Positions 1 to 8,290 of a DNA stretch of 64,000 nucleotides are shown here, one piece after another. Origin of the DNA: Halobium salinum (GTDB lineage Archaea; Halobacteriota; Halobacteria; Halobacteriales; Haloferacaceae). The notes beneath the pieces are model-generated. The model had not been told where the DNA came from, did no database searches, and saw nothing but the letters and a program-made list of their open reading frames with translations. How positions within the stretch are numbered: position 1 is the first letter of the stretch; each line of letters opens with the position of its first letter. The translations under genes and the position numbers were made by a program. Location of the stretch: positions 1,525,061 to 1,589,060 of the forward strand of contig NZ_JAODIW010000006.1 of NCBI RefSeq assembly GCF_026586625.1, given 5' to 3'.

Positions 1-495
1 GAACGCCTCTACCTCCCCCCGGTCGATTTCGGGGTCCTCCATGTAGTTCGCGATGGCCTCGGCGTGGCGTTCGAGCATCGCCGCCGCGTCCGGGGAGGCG
101 GCGTCCTCGACGAACATGCCGAACCACTCGTTGTTCGCGAAGAAGTCCGCGTGAGCCTCGACGTGGGTGATGACCGCCTTCTGGTCGGCCAGCGAGTTCG
201 ACTCCTGGAGGAAGGCGTGCGAGGGGTTGTCGTTGTTGACGATTTCGAACGCCTTCCCCATCCCGAACTGGTCGGTCTTCTGCTGACGGTCGTACCCCAT
301 CCCCCAGCGCCAGTGCGGGTACCGGCGCTGGAACCCGCCGTAGGCGATGAGCTGGTTCATCTCGTCGTGGTCGACGATCCAGTAGTTGACCGGGTACGGT
401 TCGAGTCCGAGTTTGCGCGCGAGCGCGCCGGCCTCGCGGACCGGCTCCTCGAGGCTCGCCGCGACGCGTCTGGCTTCGACTCTCTTGTCTCTCAT
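1..495 (-). CDS. spoVR: SpoVR/YcgB family protein, N-terminal part (cut by window edge)
   Basis: The ATG lies at 495 and the frame stays open to base 1, so only the first 165 codons are visible. Typical SpoVR-family features appear: an opening helical segment, then a Trp/Tyr/Arg-rich core with RRYPHWRWGMGYDRQ at about residues 77-91 and NDNPSHAFLQESNSL shortly after. The family has no established biochemical activity. It is repeatedly found with PrkA kinase and YeaH, as in the E. coli yeaG-yeaH-ycgB stress genes, and the same order occurs here. It starts 2 nt before the yeaH stop end, so it is co-transcribed as the last visible gene of the operon. Confidence 0.9.
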   Translation of the reverse strand, partial: MRDKRVEARRVAASLEEPVREAGALARKLGLEPYPVNYWIVDHDEMNQLIAYGGFQRRYPHWRWGMGYDRQQKTDQFGMGKAFEIVNNDNPSHAFLQESNSLADQKAVITHVEAHADFFANNEWFGMFVEDAASPDAAAMLERHAEAIANYMEDPEIDRGEVEAF

Positions 496-496
496 G

Positions 497-1813
497 TCAG
501 TCCTCCCCGTCCTCCGTGCTGAGGATGCGGTAGATGGCGTCGGTCACGTCTTCGGGGCTCTTCACGTAGGCGACGACGACGTTGCCCGTATCCGACAGCG
601 CCGACTCCACCTCCTCGGCGTGGGTCGCGTTGATGGCGTTGCCGCCGGGTTGGGTCTCCACGTAGGCGTGGAGGTTCGCCGGAATCTCCTCCATCAGCGG
701 GATGACGCGCTCCTTGGTGTCGTTCGAGGAGTTCTCCGAGTCGCCGGCGGCGAACACGTAGCGGTTCCACTCCGCCCACGGGTACTCCTCCTCTAAGATG
801 GCCTTCGCGAGTTCGTACGCCGACGAGATTTTCGTCCCGCCACCCGAGCGGATGCCGAAGAACTCCTCGCGCTCGACGCGCCAGGCCTCGGCGTCGTGGG
901 CGATGTAGACGAACTCGGCGTTGTCGTACTTGCCCGTGAGATACCAGTCGAGCGGCGTGAACGTTCGTTCGACGAGTTCGCGCTTCTGCTCGCGCATCGA
1001 CCCGGACACGTCGCGGATGTTCACGACGACGACGTTCTTCTCCTTCTTCTCGACGACCTCCGGGTGGCGGTAGCGCTCGTCCTCCCGGCGGAACGGGACG
1101 CTCTGGAGTCCGTCCCGGCGGATGCGCTGGAGCGTCGTGGTGCGCTCGACGTTCTCCATCATCTCCTCGAAGCTCCCCCACGTTCCTCGTTCGTCCTCGG
1201 GGACGTCGGAGAACGCGTCCTCTATCCAGGCCTGCGAGACGAGGATTCGCTCGCCGCGGGCCCACTCGAACACCTCTCGGGGGGTGACGCCGGCGACCTT
1301 GCAGGCCTCGCGGACGTAGTCCTCGTCGAAGTCCATCGCGAGCTTGCGCTTCAGCCCCCGCTTGAACAGCTGTTCGAAGTCGAGGGTGGAGTTCGGCCCC
1401 GCCCTCGTCAGTTCGGTGAAGTCGCCCTCGACCTCCTCGACGACCTGCTTCCCCTTCGGTTCCAGGTCCAGTCCGAGTTCCTCGTCCAGCTCCTGGGCGA
1501 ACTCCTCGGGGTCCATCTCGTAGTACTCGTGCTCGCCACCTTCCTCGCCCGGCTTCCCCTCCTCGTCGCCGTCGCCGGGCTGTGGGCGGCCGACGGGCTG
1601 GCCCACGTCGGGCGTCCCGCCCTGCCCCTGGCCGACGCCGCCCTTGTCGAGCTGGTCGTAGGCGAACTCCGGCAGGTCGACGATCTTGATGGGAATCTGG
1701 ATGCTGTCGGGACCGGAGCCGCCGAGGTTGCCGTGGCGGATGAACTCCTTCAGGTCCTGTCGGCGTTCGTCGCCGACCTCCCTGAACCGCTCTAAGTCCT
1801 CTCTCAGTCCCAT
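497..1813 (-). CDS. yeaH: YeaH/DUF444 family protein with von Willebrand A domain
   Basis: This 438-residue protein belongs to DUF444 (YeaH/YhbH). I start it at the ATG at 1813 because it begins [10 protein letters not shown] and overlaps the upstream prkA-like stop by 10 nt; the frame's upstream extension is shadow. A low-complexity Gly/Glu stretch (about 60-95) precedes the vWA-like part. The metal-binding MIDAS motif DVSGS sits at 268-272 after a hydrophobic strand (NVVVVNIR), and [13 protein letters not shown] follows. The family works with PrkA kinase and SpoVR in stress or starvation responses; the molecular role is unknown. Third gene of the operon. Confidence 0.92.
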   Translation of the reverse strand: MGLREDLERFREVGDERRQDLKEFIRHGNLGGSGPDSIQIPIKIVDLPEFAYDQLDKGGVGQGQGGTPDVGQPVGRPQPGDGDEEGKPGEEGGEHEYYEMDPEEFAQELDEELGLDLEPKGKQVVEEVEGDFTELTRAGPNSTLDFEQLFKRGLKRKLAMDFDEDYVREACKVAGVTPREVFEWARGERILVSQAWIEDAFSDVPEDERGTWGSFEEMMENVERTTTLQRIRRDGLQSVPFRREDERYRHPEVVEKKEKNVVVVNIRDVSGSMREQKRELVERTFTPLDWYLTGKYDNAEFVYIAHDAEAWRVEREEFFGIRSGGGTKISSAYELAKAILEEEYPWAEWNRYVFAAGDSENSSNDTKERVIPLMEEIPANLHAYVETQPGGNAINATHAEEVESALSDTGNVVVAYVKSPEDVTDAIYRILSTEDGED

Positions 1814-4071
1814 TTGTACGCCACCTCGCGCATCACGTGTCGCGAGGCCAACTCCGCGGAGGCCTCGCTGTAGCCGTGGTCGGTCATGTAGTCTATCGTG
1901 GCGCGCTTGACGCGCGCGGTTTCGGTGTTCGCCGGCGGGTCCTCCCACTGGCGCGGGTCGAAGTCCTCGAACAGCCGTTTCACGTCGGTCCAGGAGTGCG
2001 TCGACAACACTTCCTGGATGACGGGGATGCGCGCGAAGTCGACGTTCGCGACCGAGAACTCCTCGTCGCGGTTCTCCCACGCGTAGCGGTTGAGCGCGGT
2101 GATGACCTTCTCGTGGCGGAACTCCTCGACCGCCTCGCTGGGCTCGTTGCCCGCGTAGTCGGCCTCGCGGAACCGCCCGAGGTGTTCGGTCTCGAACAGC
2201 TTCATCAGGAGCGGGTCCGGGTCGACCGGCCCGTGTTCGGTCTCGATCTGCTCCTCGGCGTCCCAGGCGTACACGTGCTCGACGTACTCCGCGACGGTCT
2301 CCTCTTCGACGCCTTTCTCGGCGAGCAGGGCGTCGAGCACGTCCTCCTCCTGCAGCTCGAACAGGTGGCTCTTCACCGCCGCCAGCCGCCCCTCGTACTC
2401 CGTCGCCTCGGCGCGGGAGAACACCGGCGCCGCCGTCAGCTCCTGCGCCATGGCGTCGAGCACGTCCTCGGGCGTGACGACGGTCTCGACGGGTAGTTCG
2501 GGGTGGTGACGGTCACGCTCGACGTGGAGCAGGTCTGCGACCACGTCCCGCGTGAAGGTGACGGGGATGCCGTGCTGACCGTCGGTCTCGTGGTCGAAGT
2601 CGAACTCGTCTATGGAGCGGCGTTCGTCGCCCTCCTGCAGGTAGCCGCGGTCGAACAGCACGGCCTTGTCGACGAGGTCCAACCCGGCAGGCACGTCCTC
2701 GGCGTCGAGCCGGGTGACGACGGCGTACAGCGCCGCCGCCGCCAGCGCGTGCGGGGCGAGTTCGATGGTCCGAACCGCGCCCTCGCTGTCGCGGACGTCC
2801 AGTCTGAGCGGCGCGCGGATGCGCTCCGCGAGTTCGTCGTAGGACTCCGTCTCCCAGACGCTCGTCTCGTTCGTGAGCTCGCGTCTGACGAGTTCGGTCT
2901 CCAGCGAGTGGTTCGTCAGGTAGCGGAACTCGTGGCGGTCGAGCCTGCGCTTCAGGGCTTTGAGCGGGTCGCGGCCGTTGCGGTCGGCGAACTTGTCCAG
3001 TTCCACGTCGAGGTCGGGGTTCGAGATGATGAGGAGCTGGGTGTCGATGTCCATCCCGATTCCTTTATCGAGCTTGACGTGGCCTTCGTCGGGGACGTTC
3101 AGGAGCTTCTGGAGCAGGTCCGAGTGCTGGGTCGCGTCCTCGACGACCGTGAGGAGGCCGTTACCCTGCGACAGCACGCCGTCGTAGCTGAACGCCTGCG
3201 GGTTCTTCCGGCCCCGCGAGTCGAGTTCGCGGAGCATCCCCGGCATCCACGAGCCGACGAGCCGTTCCTTCGGCGAGCCGTCGTCCTCGGAGTGGAGGAC
3301 GCCGATGCCCTTCCCCACGTCGACGACGTAGTTCTTCACTCGCAGATGCTTGGCGTCGGCAATCTTCGAGAACAACTCGCTCTTGCCGGCGCGGCGGTAC
3401 TGCTCTTCGAGGTAGTTGTACGCCTCGCGGGAGAACGGGTCGAGCGCCTCCTCGGCGACGACCGGGATGTGGTCCCCCGACTCGGTGTTGAGGTCGCTGA
3501 CGATTGCCCGCCGGACCTCGGGGGGGAACACCGACAGCGGATGGGCCTGCACGGGGCTCTCGTACCAGTCGTCTTCGCTCTCCAACTCCGAGTCGGTGTA
3601 GGAGAGTCCCCTGGTGTCGGAGGCGTTGGCGACGTTCCACTCGACGGTGTAGCGCCGGCCCTCGGTCGTCTTCGAGTACTCCCGCAGTCCGTTGATGAGA
3701 CACCGCTTGAGTTCGGACTTGCCCGTCGCGGTCGGCCCGTCGAACCAGAGTATCTTCTCGCCCTTCCCGCGACGAGCGGCGATGGTCCGCAGGTCGTCGA
3801 CGAACCCGTTGAGCACCTGGGTGTTGCCGAGGATGGCGTGCTCGCCGTCGTTGTGCGGGTCGTCGAAGAACCGGTAGCGCTCTATCTCCTCGCCCTCCTC
3901 GACCACGGCCCGGGTACCCATCGACTCGATGGCCTCCAGCAGGTACTTCGAGGCGTGGGAGGCGATGGAGGGGCGCTCGAACGCGGCGTCGACGTACTCG
4001 GCGAGGGTCATCGGCTCCTCGTAGGCCCCGTCGAGTTCCTCGTCGGCCGCGTGGAGGTAGTCTCGGCGCAT
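1804..4071 (-). CDS. PrkA-type AAA+ serine protein kinase, second copy
   Basis: A 755-residue paralogue of the PrkA protein encoded just upstream. The ATG at 4071 was chosen because it lies 1 nt after the upstream prkA stop; the ORF can extend 12 codons further but that would overlap prkA. The Walker A motif GPTATGKS is at 112-119, within an AAA+ module, and the C-terminal half is the helical region typical of PrkA kinases. Its P-loop is less canonical than GPVGSGKS in the partner. Two adjacent prkA-like genes imply a hetero-oligomer or functional division, which is inference. Confidence 0.88.
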   Translation of the reverse strand: MRRDYLHAADEELDGAYEEPMTLAEYVDAAFERPSIASHASKYLLEAIESMGTRAVVEEGEEIERYRFFDDPHNDGEHAILGNTQVLNGFVDDLRTIAARRGKGEKILWFDGPTATGKSELKRCLINGLREYSKTTEGRRYTVEWNVANASDTRGLSYTDSELESEDDWYESPVQAHPLSVFPPEVRRAIVSDLNTESGDHIPVVAEEALDPFSREAYNYLEEQYRRAGKSELFSKIADAKHLRVKNYVVDVGKGIGVLHSEDDGSPKERLVGSWMPGMLRELDSRGRKNPQAFSYDGVLSQGNGLLTVVEDATQHSDLLQKLLNVPDEGHVKLDKGIGMDIDTQLLIISNPDLDVELDKFADRNGRDPLKALKRRLDRHEFRYLTNHSLETELVRRELTNETSVWETESYDELAERIRAPLRLDVRDSEGAVRTIELAPHALAAAALYAVVTRLDAEDVPAGLDLVDKAVLFDRGYLQEGDERRSIDEFDFDHETDGQHGIPVTFTRDVVADLLHVERDRHHPELPVETVVTPEDVLDAMAQELTAAPVFSRAEATEYEGRLAAVKSHLFELQEEDVLDALLAEKGVEEETVAEYVEHVYAWDAEEQIETEHGPVDPDPLLMKLFETEHLGRFREADYAGNEPSEAVEEFRHEKVITALNRYAWENRDEEFSVANVDFARIPVIQEVLSTHSWTDVKRLFEDFDPRQWEDPPANTETARVKRATIDYMTDHGYSEASAELASRHVMREVAYKWD

Positions 4072-4072
4072 C

Positions 4073-6145
4073 TCAGTCCTCGAGCTCGGCTTTCGCCACC
4101 TCCGCACCGGCGAACTCGAGCACCTCGCGGGCGCCCTCGGTCGAGTACCCCTGCTCTTCGAGCGCCGTCACCCACGCGTTGCGCTCGTCGTCGTCGAGTT
4201 CGTTCGCCGACACCAGCGCCGAGAAGTTGATGTTGTGCTTCTTGTCCTCCCAGAGCTTGCGTTCGAGGGCGCGGCGCAGGCGGTCGTTGTCCTGCGGGTT
4301 GAACGTCGTCCCCTCGCGGGCGCGTCGGGAGACCCAGTTCGAGACCTCCTGGCGGAAGTCGTCCTTGCGGTCGCTCGGGATGTCGAGTTTCTCCTCGACG
4401 GAGCGCAGGAACTTCTCGTCCGGCTCCTGTTCGCGGCCCGTGAGTTCGTCCTCGACGGTGGCGTCGTCGATGTAGGCCATCACGTGGTCCATGTACTTCT
4501 CGCCCTGGCGCTGTATCTCGTCCAGGTCGTAGGCCAGCGCGTGGCGCACGTCCTCGATGGCGCGCTCCTTGTACTCCTCGCGGACGAGTTCGAGGTAGCG
4601 GTGGTAGCGCTCCAGGTTCTCCTCGGGGATGGAGCCGTGGTTCTCCAAGTTCTCCTCGAAGTGGTTGAAGATGGTGAGCGGGCTCAGGTAGTTCCGCCCC
4701 CGGTGGGTGGAGTCCATGATGGCCTCGGCGATCTCGTCGCCGATGAACCGCGCGGAGACGCCGGACATCCCCTCCGCGATGTCGGCTTTCGCCTCGCCCT
4801 CCTCGCGGAGCTTCTTCACGTCGACGTCGTCGCCGTCGTCGATTTCGCCGTTGTAGGCCTTGGCCTTCTGGACGAGCGTGACGCGCTCGCCGTCGGGCTC
4901 CTCGATGCGGGTGAGGACGCCGAACAACCCCGCCATCTCCAGGGCGTGGGGCTCGATGTGCATGTTCGGCACGTCCGCGTTGCGCAGCATCTTCCGGTAG
5001 ATGTCGGCCTCGTGGTCGTACTCGAGGACGTACGGGAAGTCGATGCGCTTGGTGCGGTCGTTGAACGCCTCCATCTTCTCGTCGCCCTTCTTGTCCCGGT
5101 ACTCGGGCATGTTCGTCCGGCCGACGATGACCTGGTCGATGTCGATACGCGGGTTGTTCTTCGGCTTGATGGTCTGTTCCTGCGTCGCGTGCAGGAAGTC
5201 GTAGAGGAACTCCCGCTGCAGTTTGAGGAGCTCCTCGCCCGAGAACAGCCCCCGATTGGCGTTACAGAACGCCCCCGCGTAGTCGAACGCGCGGGGGTCG
5301 GACTCGCCGTAGATGGCGAGCTTCGAGTAGTTGACGTCGCCCGTGAGTTCGGTCTCGTCCTGGTTCTTCTTGTCCTTCGGTTCGAACGTCTCGACGCACT
5401 GGCGCTTGTTCTCGCTCGCGACCAGCCGGATTATCTCGATGTGGTTCTCCAGCACCGCCTGGAGGTCGTCGTCGTACTCGGTGAGCAGGCGGTCCATGTA
5501 GAACTCGCTGGCGGGGTCCAGCGACTGCTCGTTGCGGATGGTGTACGGCGCGTCGAACGCCTCGTTGATGGAGTCGATGACGTGGTCGCGCTGGGCCTGC
5601 GGGAGCAGGACGAGCGGGTCCTGGTTCATCGGCGACCGGACCGTGTCGTCGGCGGGGTCCTGGTCGCGGATGACGTCGCCGAGGTTGGTCCACCGGAAGG
5701 TGTACATCCGGCCCTCGTCGCGCATCGTGTAGTCCTCGAAGTACCGCCGGACCATCCAGTCGAAGTGGGACTTCCCCGACCCCACCGGACCGAGGAGGAG
5801 TTTGATGCGTTTCTCGGGGCCGAGTCCGCGGGCACCGGACTTCACCTTGTTGACGAACTCGTGGATGGACTCGTGGACCTCGCGGCCGTAGAAGACGTTC
5901 TCCCCGTCGTGGAGCGGGTCCTCCGAGGCCATCTGGTACTCGACGATACCCGCTTCCTCGTCGTACTCCGTACCGTAGTGGTCGAACATGTCGGCAACGC
6001 GCTGGTGGGCGTTGCGGGCGATTCGCGGGTCCTCGTACACCTGTTCGAGGTACCAGTCGAAGGACTTGGCCTCCCGCAGGTCCGAGGGAACCGACTCTTT
6101 GTAGTTTCTACTGAGCTCTTCGAGGGTTTCTCTTTCACCGGTCAT
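4073..6145 (-). CDS. prkA: PrkA-type AAA+ serine protein kinase
   Basis: A 690-residue PrkA/YeaG-family protein. Visible features are FYGREV (85-90), the Walker A GPVGSGKS (119-126), a central AAA+ core with GRTNMPEYRDKK, and a long charged helical C-terminus resembling the family's kinase region. It heads the operon prkA, prkA-like, yeaH, spoVR with near-zero spacing. In bacteria PrkA/YeaG responds to nutrient and nitrogen stress. The ATG at 6145 is followed upstream after 15 nt by a 299-bp leader that is duplicated near-exactly upstream of a small membrane-peptide ORF, so its expression control may be shared. Confidence 0.93.
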   Translation of the reverse strand: MTGERETLEELSRNYKESVPSDLREAKSFDWYLEQVYEDPRIARNAHQRVADMFDHYGTEYDEEAGIVEYQMASEDPLHDGENVFYGREVHESIHEFVNKVKSGARGLGPEKRIKLLLGPVGSGKSHFDWMVRRYFEDYTMRDEGRMYTFRWTNLGDVIRDQDPADDTVRSPMNQDPLVLLPQAQRDHVIDSINEAFDAPYTIRNEQSLDPASEFYMDRLLTEYDDDLQAVLENHIEIIRLVASENKRQCVETFEPKDKKNQDETELTGDVNYSKLAIYGESDPRAFDYAGAFCNANRGLFSGEELLKLQREFLYDFLHATQEQTIKPKNNPRIDIDQVIVGRTNMPEYRDKKGDEKMEAFNDRTKRIDFPYVLEYDHEADIYRKMLRNADVPNMHIEPHALEMAGLFGVLTRIEEPDGERVTLVQKAKAYNGEIDDGDDVDVKKLREEGEAKADIAEGMSGVSARFIGDEIAEAIMDSTHRGRNYLSPLTIFNHFEENLENHGSIPEENLERYHRYLELVREEYKERAIEDVRHALAYDLDEIQRQGEKYMDHVMAYIDDATVEDELTGREQEPDEKFLRSVEEKLDIPSDRKDDFRQEVSNWVSRRAREGTTFNPQDNDRLRRALERKLWEDKKHNINFSALVSANELDDDERNAWVTALEEQGYSTEGAREVLEFAGAEVAKAELED

Positions 6146-6160
6146 TGTATCACTCGGGAA

Positions 6161-6459
6161 TCACTTCGTCGCGACCCCGGTCGTCGCGGCCGGACCGTGG
6201 CGGGCGCCGACGACCCGTCGGCGCTGGCCAAACACTGACTCGGAGCGACGGCACCGCTCACCCTACGGGCGAACGCCGCGGTCGGGTGACCGTTCCTTGC
6301 CATGTTTATTCATACCACATGCCCCGGCGTCAGCGACGGCGACACCGACGACTTCGACAGGAAGCGACGCGTTCGACGACGATACGCGGGGCGGTCGTCC
6401 GGTCCGGTCGACCGAGACTATTAATGTATTGGTGCTTGGTACCACATAACGTTTGTCCC
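6161..6459 (-). repeat. 299-bp duplicated leader, copy 1 (upstream of prkA)
   Basis: Copy 1 of a direct repeat whose second copy lies at a constant offset of 594 bp with no indels. I count about nine substitutions, roughly 97% identity. Read on the minus strand it ends 15 nt before the prkA ATG. It contains AT-rich candidate promoter elements at 6300-6312 (a GAATAAAC-like box on the minus strand) and 6416-6424 (ATTAATAG). No terminal inverted repeats are seen, so it looks like a duplicated promoter or leader, not a transposon. Confidence 0.9.
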
Positions 6460-6618
6460 AACTGCCGCCATAGTTGGTTCATACTAATAGAAAACCGCAG
6501 TACGGAACGGAGTGGAATCGTATAGGGTGTCAATCGAAGCCTACAAATATATATAGTAGCCCAAGCAGGGTTGATAACCAAAATCGGCAGTGATTGTCGC
6601 TGTCGGATGATTAGCCTA
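6460..6618. other. AT-rich spacer between duplicated leaders
   Basis: This stretch is clearly richer in A/T than its neighbours, with a run ATATATATAG near 6547-6556 and TAATAG near 6486. No convincing gene is seen; a short minus-strand frame (6330-6581) runs through it but enters the repeat and has no family character. It could contain a promoter for transcription into copy 1, or be foreign DNA brought in when the leader was duplicated. Confidence 0.5.
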
Positions 6619-6741
6619 CTATTCTGGGCCCTCCTTGTCTACACGGTGGAGCTGGTACCACAGTATGGCGATCGTAAGGGAGTGAACTACGATTGCCAGT
6701 ATTTTTACACCGATTTCGAGTCCCGTGAGTATCCCTTCCAT
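6619..6741 (-). CDS. Putative 40-residue membrane peptide
   Basis: A 40-codon ORF that I do not recognise. It has a short polar N-terminus, one hydrophobic segment of about 23 residues (GVKILAIVVHSLTIAILWY) and a charged tail ending KEGPE, so a single-pass membrane peptide is expected. Its ATG lies 13 nt downstream of the second copy of the prkA leader, nearly the same spacing as in front of prkA (15 nt). That placement is the main argument for it being a real gene. Codon use is less GC-rich than in neighbours. A chance ORF remains possible. Confidence 0.5.
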   Translation of the reverse strand: MEGILTGLEIGVKILAIVVHSLTIAILWYQLHRVDKEGPE

Positions 6742-6754
6742 GGTGGTGGATTTC

Positions 6755-7053
6755 TCACTTCGTCGCGCCCCCGGTCGTCGCGGCCGGACCGTGGCGGGCG
6801 CCGACGACCCGTCGGCGCTGGCCAAACACTGACTCGGAGCGACGGCACCGCTCACCCCACGGGCGAACGCCGCGGTCGGGTGACCGTTCCTTGCCATGTT
6901 TGTCCATACCACATGCCCCGGTGTCAGCGACGGCGACACCGACGACTTCGACAGGAAGCGACGCGTTCGACGACGATACGCGGGGCGGTCGTCCGGTCCG
7001 GTCGACCGAGACTATTAATTTGTTGGTGCTTGGTACCACATAACATTTGCCCC
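6755..7053 (-). repeat. 299-bp duplicated leader, copy 2 (upstream of the small membrane ORF)
   Basis: Second copy of the leader at 6161-6459. On the minus strand it ends 13 nt before the ATG of the 40-codon ORF. The ATTAATAG element (7010-7018) is kept, whereas the GAATAAAC-like box of copy 1 is changed to GGACAAAC here. If promoter activity is shared, the distal ATTAATAG element is therefore the better candidate. Similarity stops abruptly at both ends. Confidence 0.9.
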
Positions 7054-7238
7054 GATTTCGTTCGTAATCTCCCGTTGCCGGGGACGGAACCCGGAGACGG
7101 CGGCGGGTTCGGGTTCGCCGGCATGACACTGTCAGCGAAAGCCTTTACAAGGGTGTGCTAACCGGAGGCCAGTGAGGTTCGGTTACCGTGTTTCCTCGCC
7201 ACACTCGCGGTCGCCCGCCTCGTGGTCGAAAGCGGGAG

Positions 7239-7247
7239 TCCTATCCC
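7239..7247 (+). promoter_or_regulatory. TATA-like box for the 7269 gene
   Basis: GTCCTATCC lies about 25 nt before the GTG at 7269, the usual spacing for a leaderless haloarchaeal transcript. It supports the internal GTG over the upstream ATG at 7188. Confidence 0.45.
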
Positions 7248-7268
7248 CGACGGCGGGCAAGGGCGGGC

Positions 7269-7691
7269 GTGAGCTTCGACTCCCTCCCGGACGGGTGGAC
7301 CGTCTGGACCGACGAGACCGAGGGTCGGGCGATACTCGCCTACCGGCCCGACGTGTTCGACACCGACGCGTTCCCGGCTCCGTGTATGCCGACGCTGTTC
7401 GTCAGCAACCGCTCGCGGAAGAACCGGCCCGAGGCACGCTACGTCGCCACCGACACCTGGCACGTCACCCTGTATCTGGAGCCGGAGGTCGCAGGTGAGG
7501 TCGAGGAGTACGACAGCCGCGAGGCGGCGGTCGAGGGGGCTCGCGAGTACGCCCGCCGGTTCGCCGAGGGCGAAATCGACCACCGGGCGCTGTACCAGGT
7601 GCCCCGCGACGACTACCTCGCGAAGTTGGACGAGCTACTCGGTGGAGGTCGAAGCGGGGACGGGGACGACGGGAACGGGGAAGGCGCGTAG
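7269..7691 (+). CDS. Conserved haloarchaeal protein (DUF5820-like)
   Basis: A 140-residue soluble acidic protein. The GTG at 7269 is chosen because the preceding residues from the ATG at 7188 are Arg-rich and unlike coding sequence, and because a TATA-like box sits about 25 nt upstream. The segment GRAILAYRPDVFDTDAFPAPC is the recognisable conserved block, followed by a region ending in a Gly/Asp-rich tail. It resembles a widespread uncharacterised haloarchaeal family, which I believe is DUF5820 but cannot verify. No catalytic motif is evident. The next gene starts 38 nt downstream with its own promoter. Confidence 0.75.
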   Translation: MSFDSLPDGWTVWTDETEGRAILAYRPDVFDTDAFPAPCMPTLFVSNRSRKNRPEARYVATDTWHVTLYLEPEVAGEVEEYDSREAAVEGAREYARRFAEGEIDHRALYQVPRDDYLAKLDELLGGGRSGDGDDGNGEGA

Positions 7692-7697
7692 ACGGGA

Positions 7698-7706
7698 GCC
7701 TTATCC
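7698..7706 (+). promoter_or_regulatory. TATA-like box for UPF0179 gene
   Basis: AGCCTTATC lies about 25-30 nt before the ATG at 7730, fitting a leaderless transcript. Confidence 0.45.
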
Positions 7707-7729
7707 GGACCCCCCGCGAATCTCGCGTC

Positions 7730-8179
7730 ATGTCGAAGGTGACCCTCATCGGGACTCGGCTCGCGTCGGTCGGGACCGAGTTCGTCTACGAGGGGGAGTC
7801 GAGCGCGTGCGAGGGGTGTCCCTACCGGAACCAGTGTCTCAATCTGACGGTCGGGAACCGCTACCGCGTCACGGGCGTGCGCGAAGGCGGGCAGACGCTC
7901 GAGTGTGCGGTCCACGACACGGGCGTCCGGGCCGTGGAGGTCGAGCCTGCGAGCGTCCCGGCGAACGTCCCCGCCCGCGGTGCCTACGCCGGGAGCAAGG
8001 CGCAACTGGCCGGCCCCTGTCCGTACACGGAGTGTCCGAGCCACGAGTACTGTGTGCCGGAGGGCGCCGAGTTCGACACCGAGTACCGCATCGACGAGAT
8101 AATCGGGGAGCCACCCCACGAGTACTGTCATCTGGGCCGAGACCTGACGCTGGTGGAGTTGGCGGCGCGGGACGAGTAG
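7730..8179 (+). CDS. UPF0179 family protein
   Basis: A 149-residue protein with the cysteine layout of UPF0179: CEGCPYRNQC near 24-33, a Cys near 60, CPYTEC near 97-102, a further CVP and a C-terminal HEYCHLG. Eight or so cysteines in CxxC-type clusters suggest metal binding. The family is archaeal and its function is unknown. The gene stands alone, convergent with the helicase; a small GC hairpin at 8254-8269 separates them. Confidence 0.9.
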   Translation: MSKVTLIGTRLASVGTEFVYEGESSACEGCPYRNQCLNLTVGNRYRVTGVREGGQTLECAVHDTGVRAVEVEPASVPANVPARGAYAGSKAQLAGPCPYTECPSHEYCVPEGAEFDTEYRIDEIIGEPPHEYCHLGRDLTLVELAARDE

Positions 8180-8253
8180 TTCGAAGACCCCCGGTGTGTC
8201 AGGCGACGTTCCGTTCGGCGTCCCGAGCAGTCTGTCCTGGCCTTTCGGAGTCC

Positions 8254-8269
8254 GGCCCCTTCAGGGGCC
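8254..8269. terminator. GC hairpin between convergent genes
   Basis: GGCCCC-TTCA-GGGGCC forms a perfect 6-bp stem with a four-base loop between the UPF0179 stop (8179) and the helicase stop (8291). It has no T-tract, so a terminator role is a guess. Confidence 0.35.
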
Positions 8270-8290
8270 CCACCCTCGCACCACAGGCGT

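Noticed and set aside
6161-7053. Leader copies as an insertion sequence or MITE
   Set aside because: No terminal inverted repeats, target duplications or transposase are seen.
6263-7129. Matching reading frames inside the two leader copies (60 and 124 residues, minus strand)
   Set aside because: One copy is stopped by a substitution, substitutions are not skewed to third positions and both strands are open, so coding is not supported.
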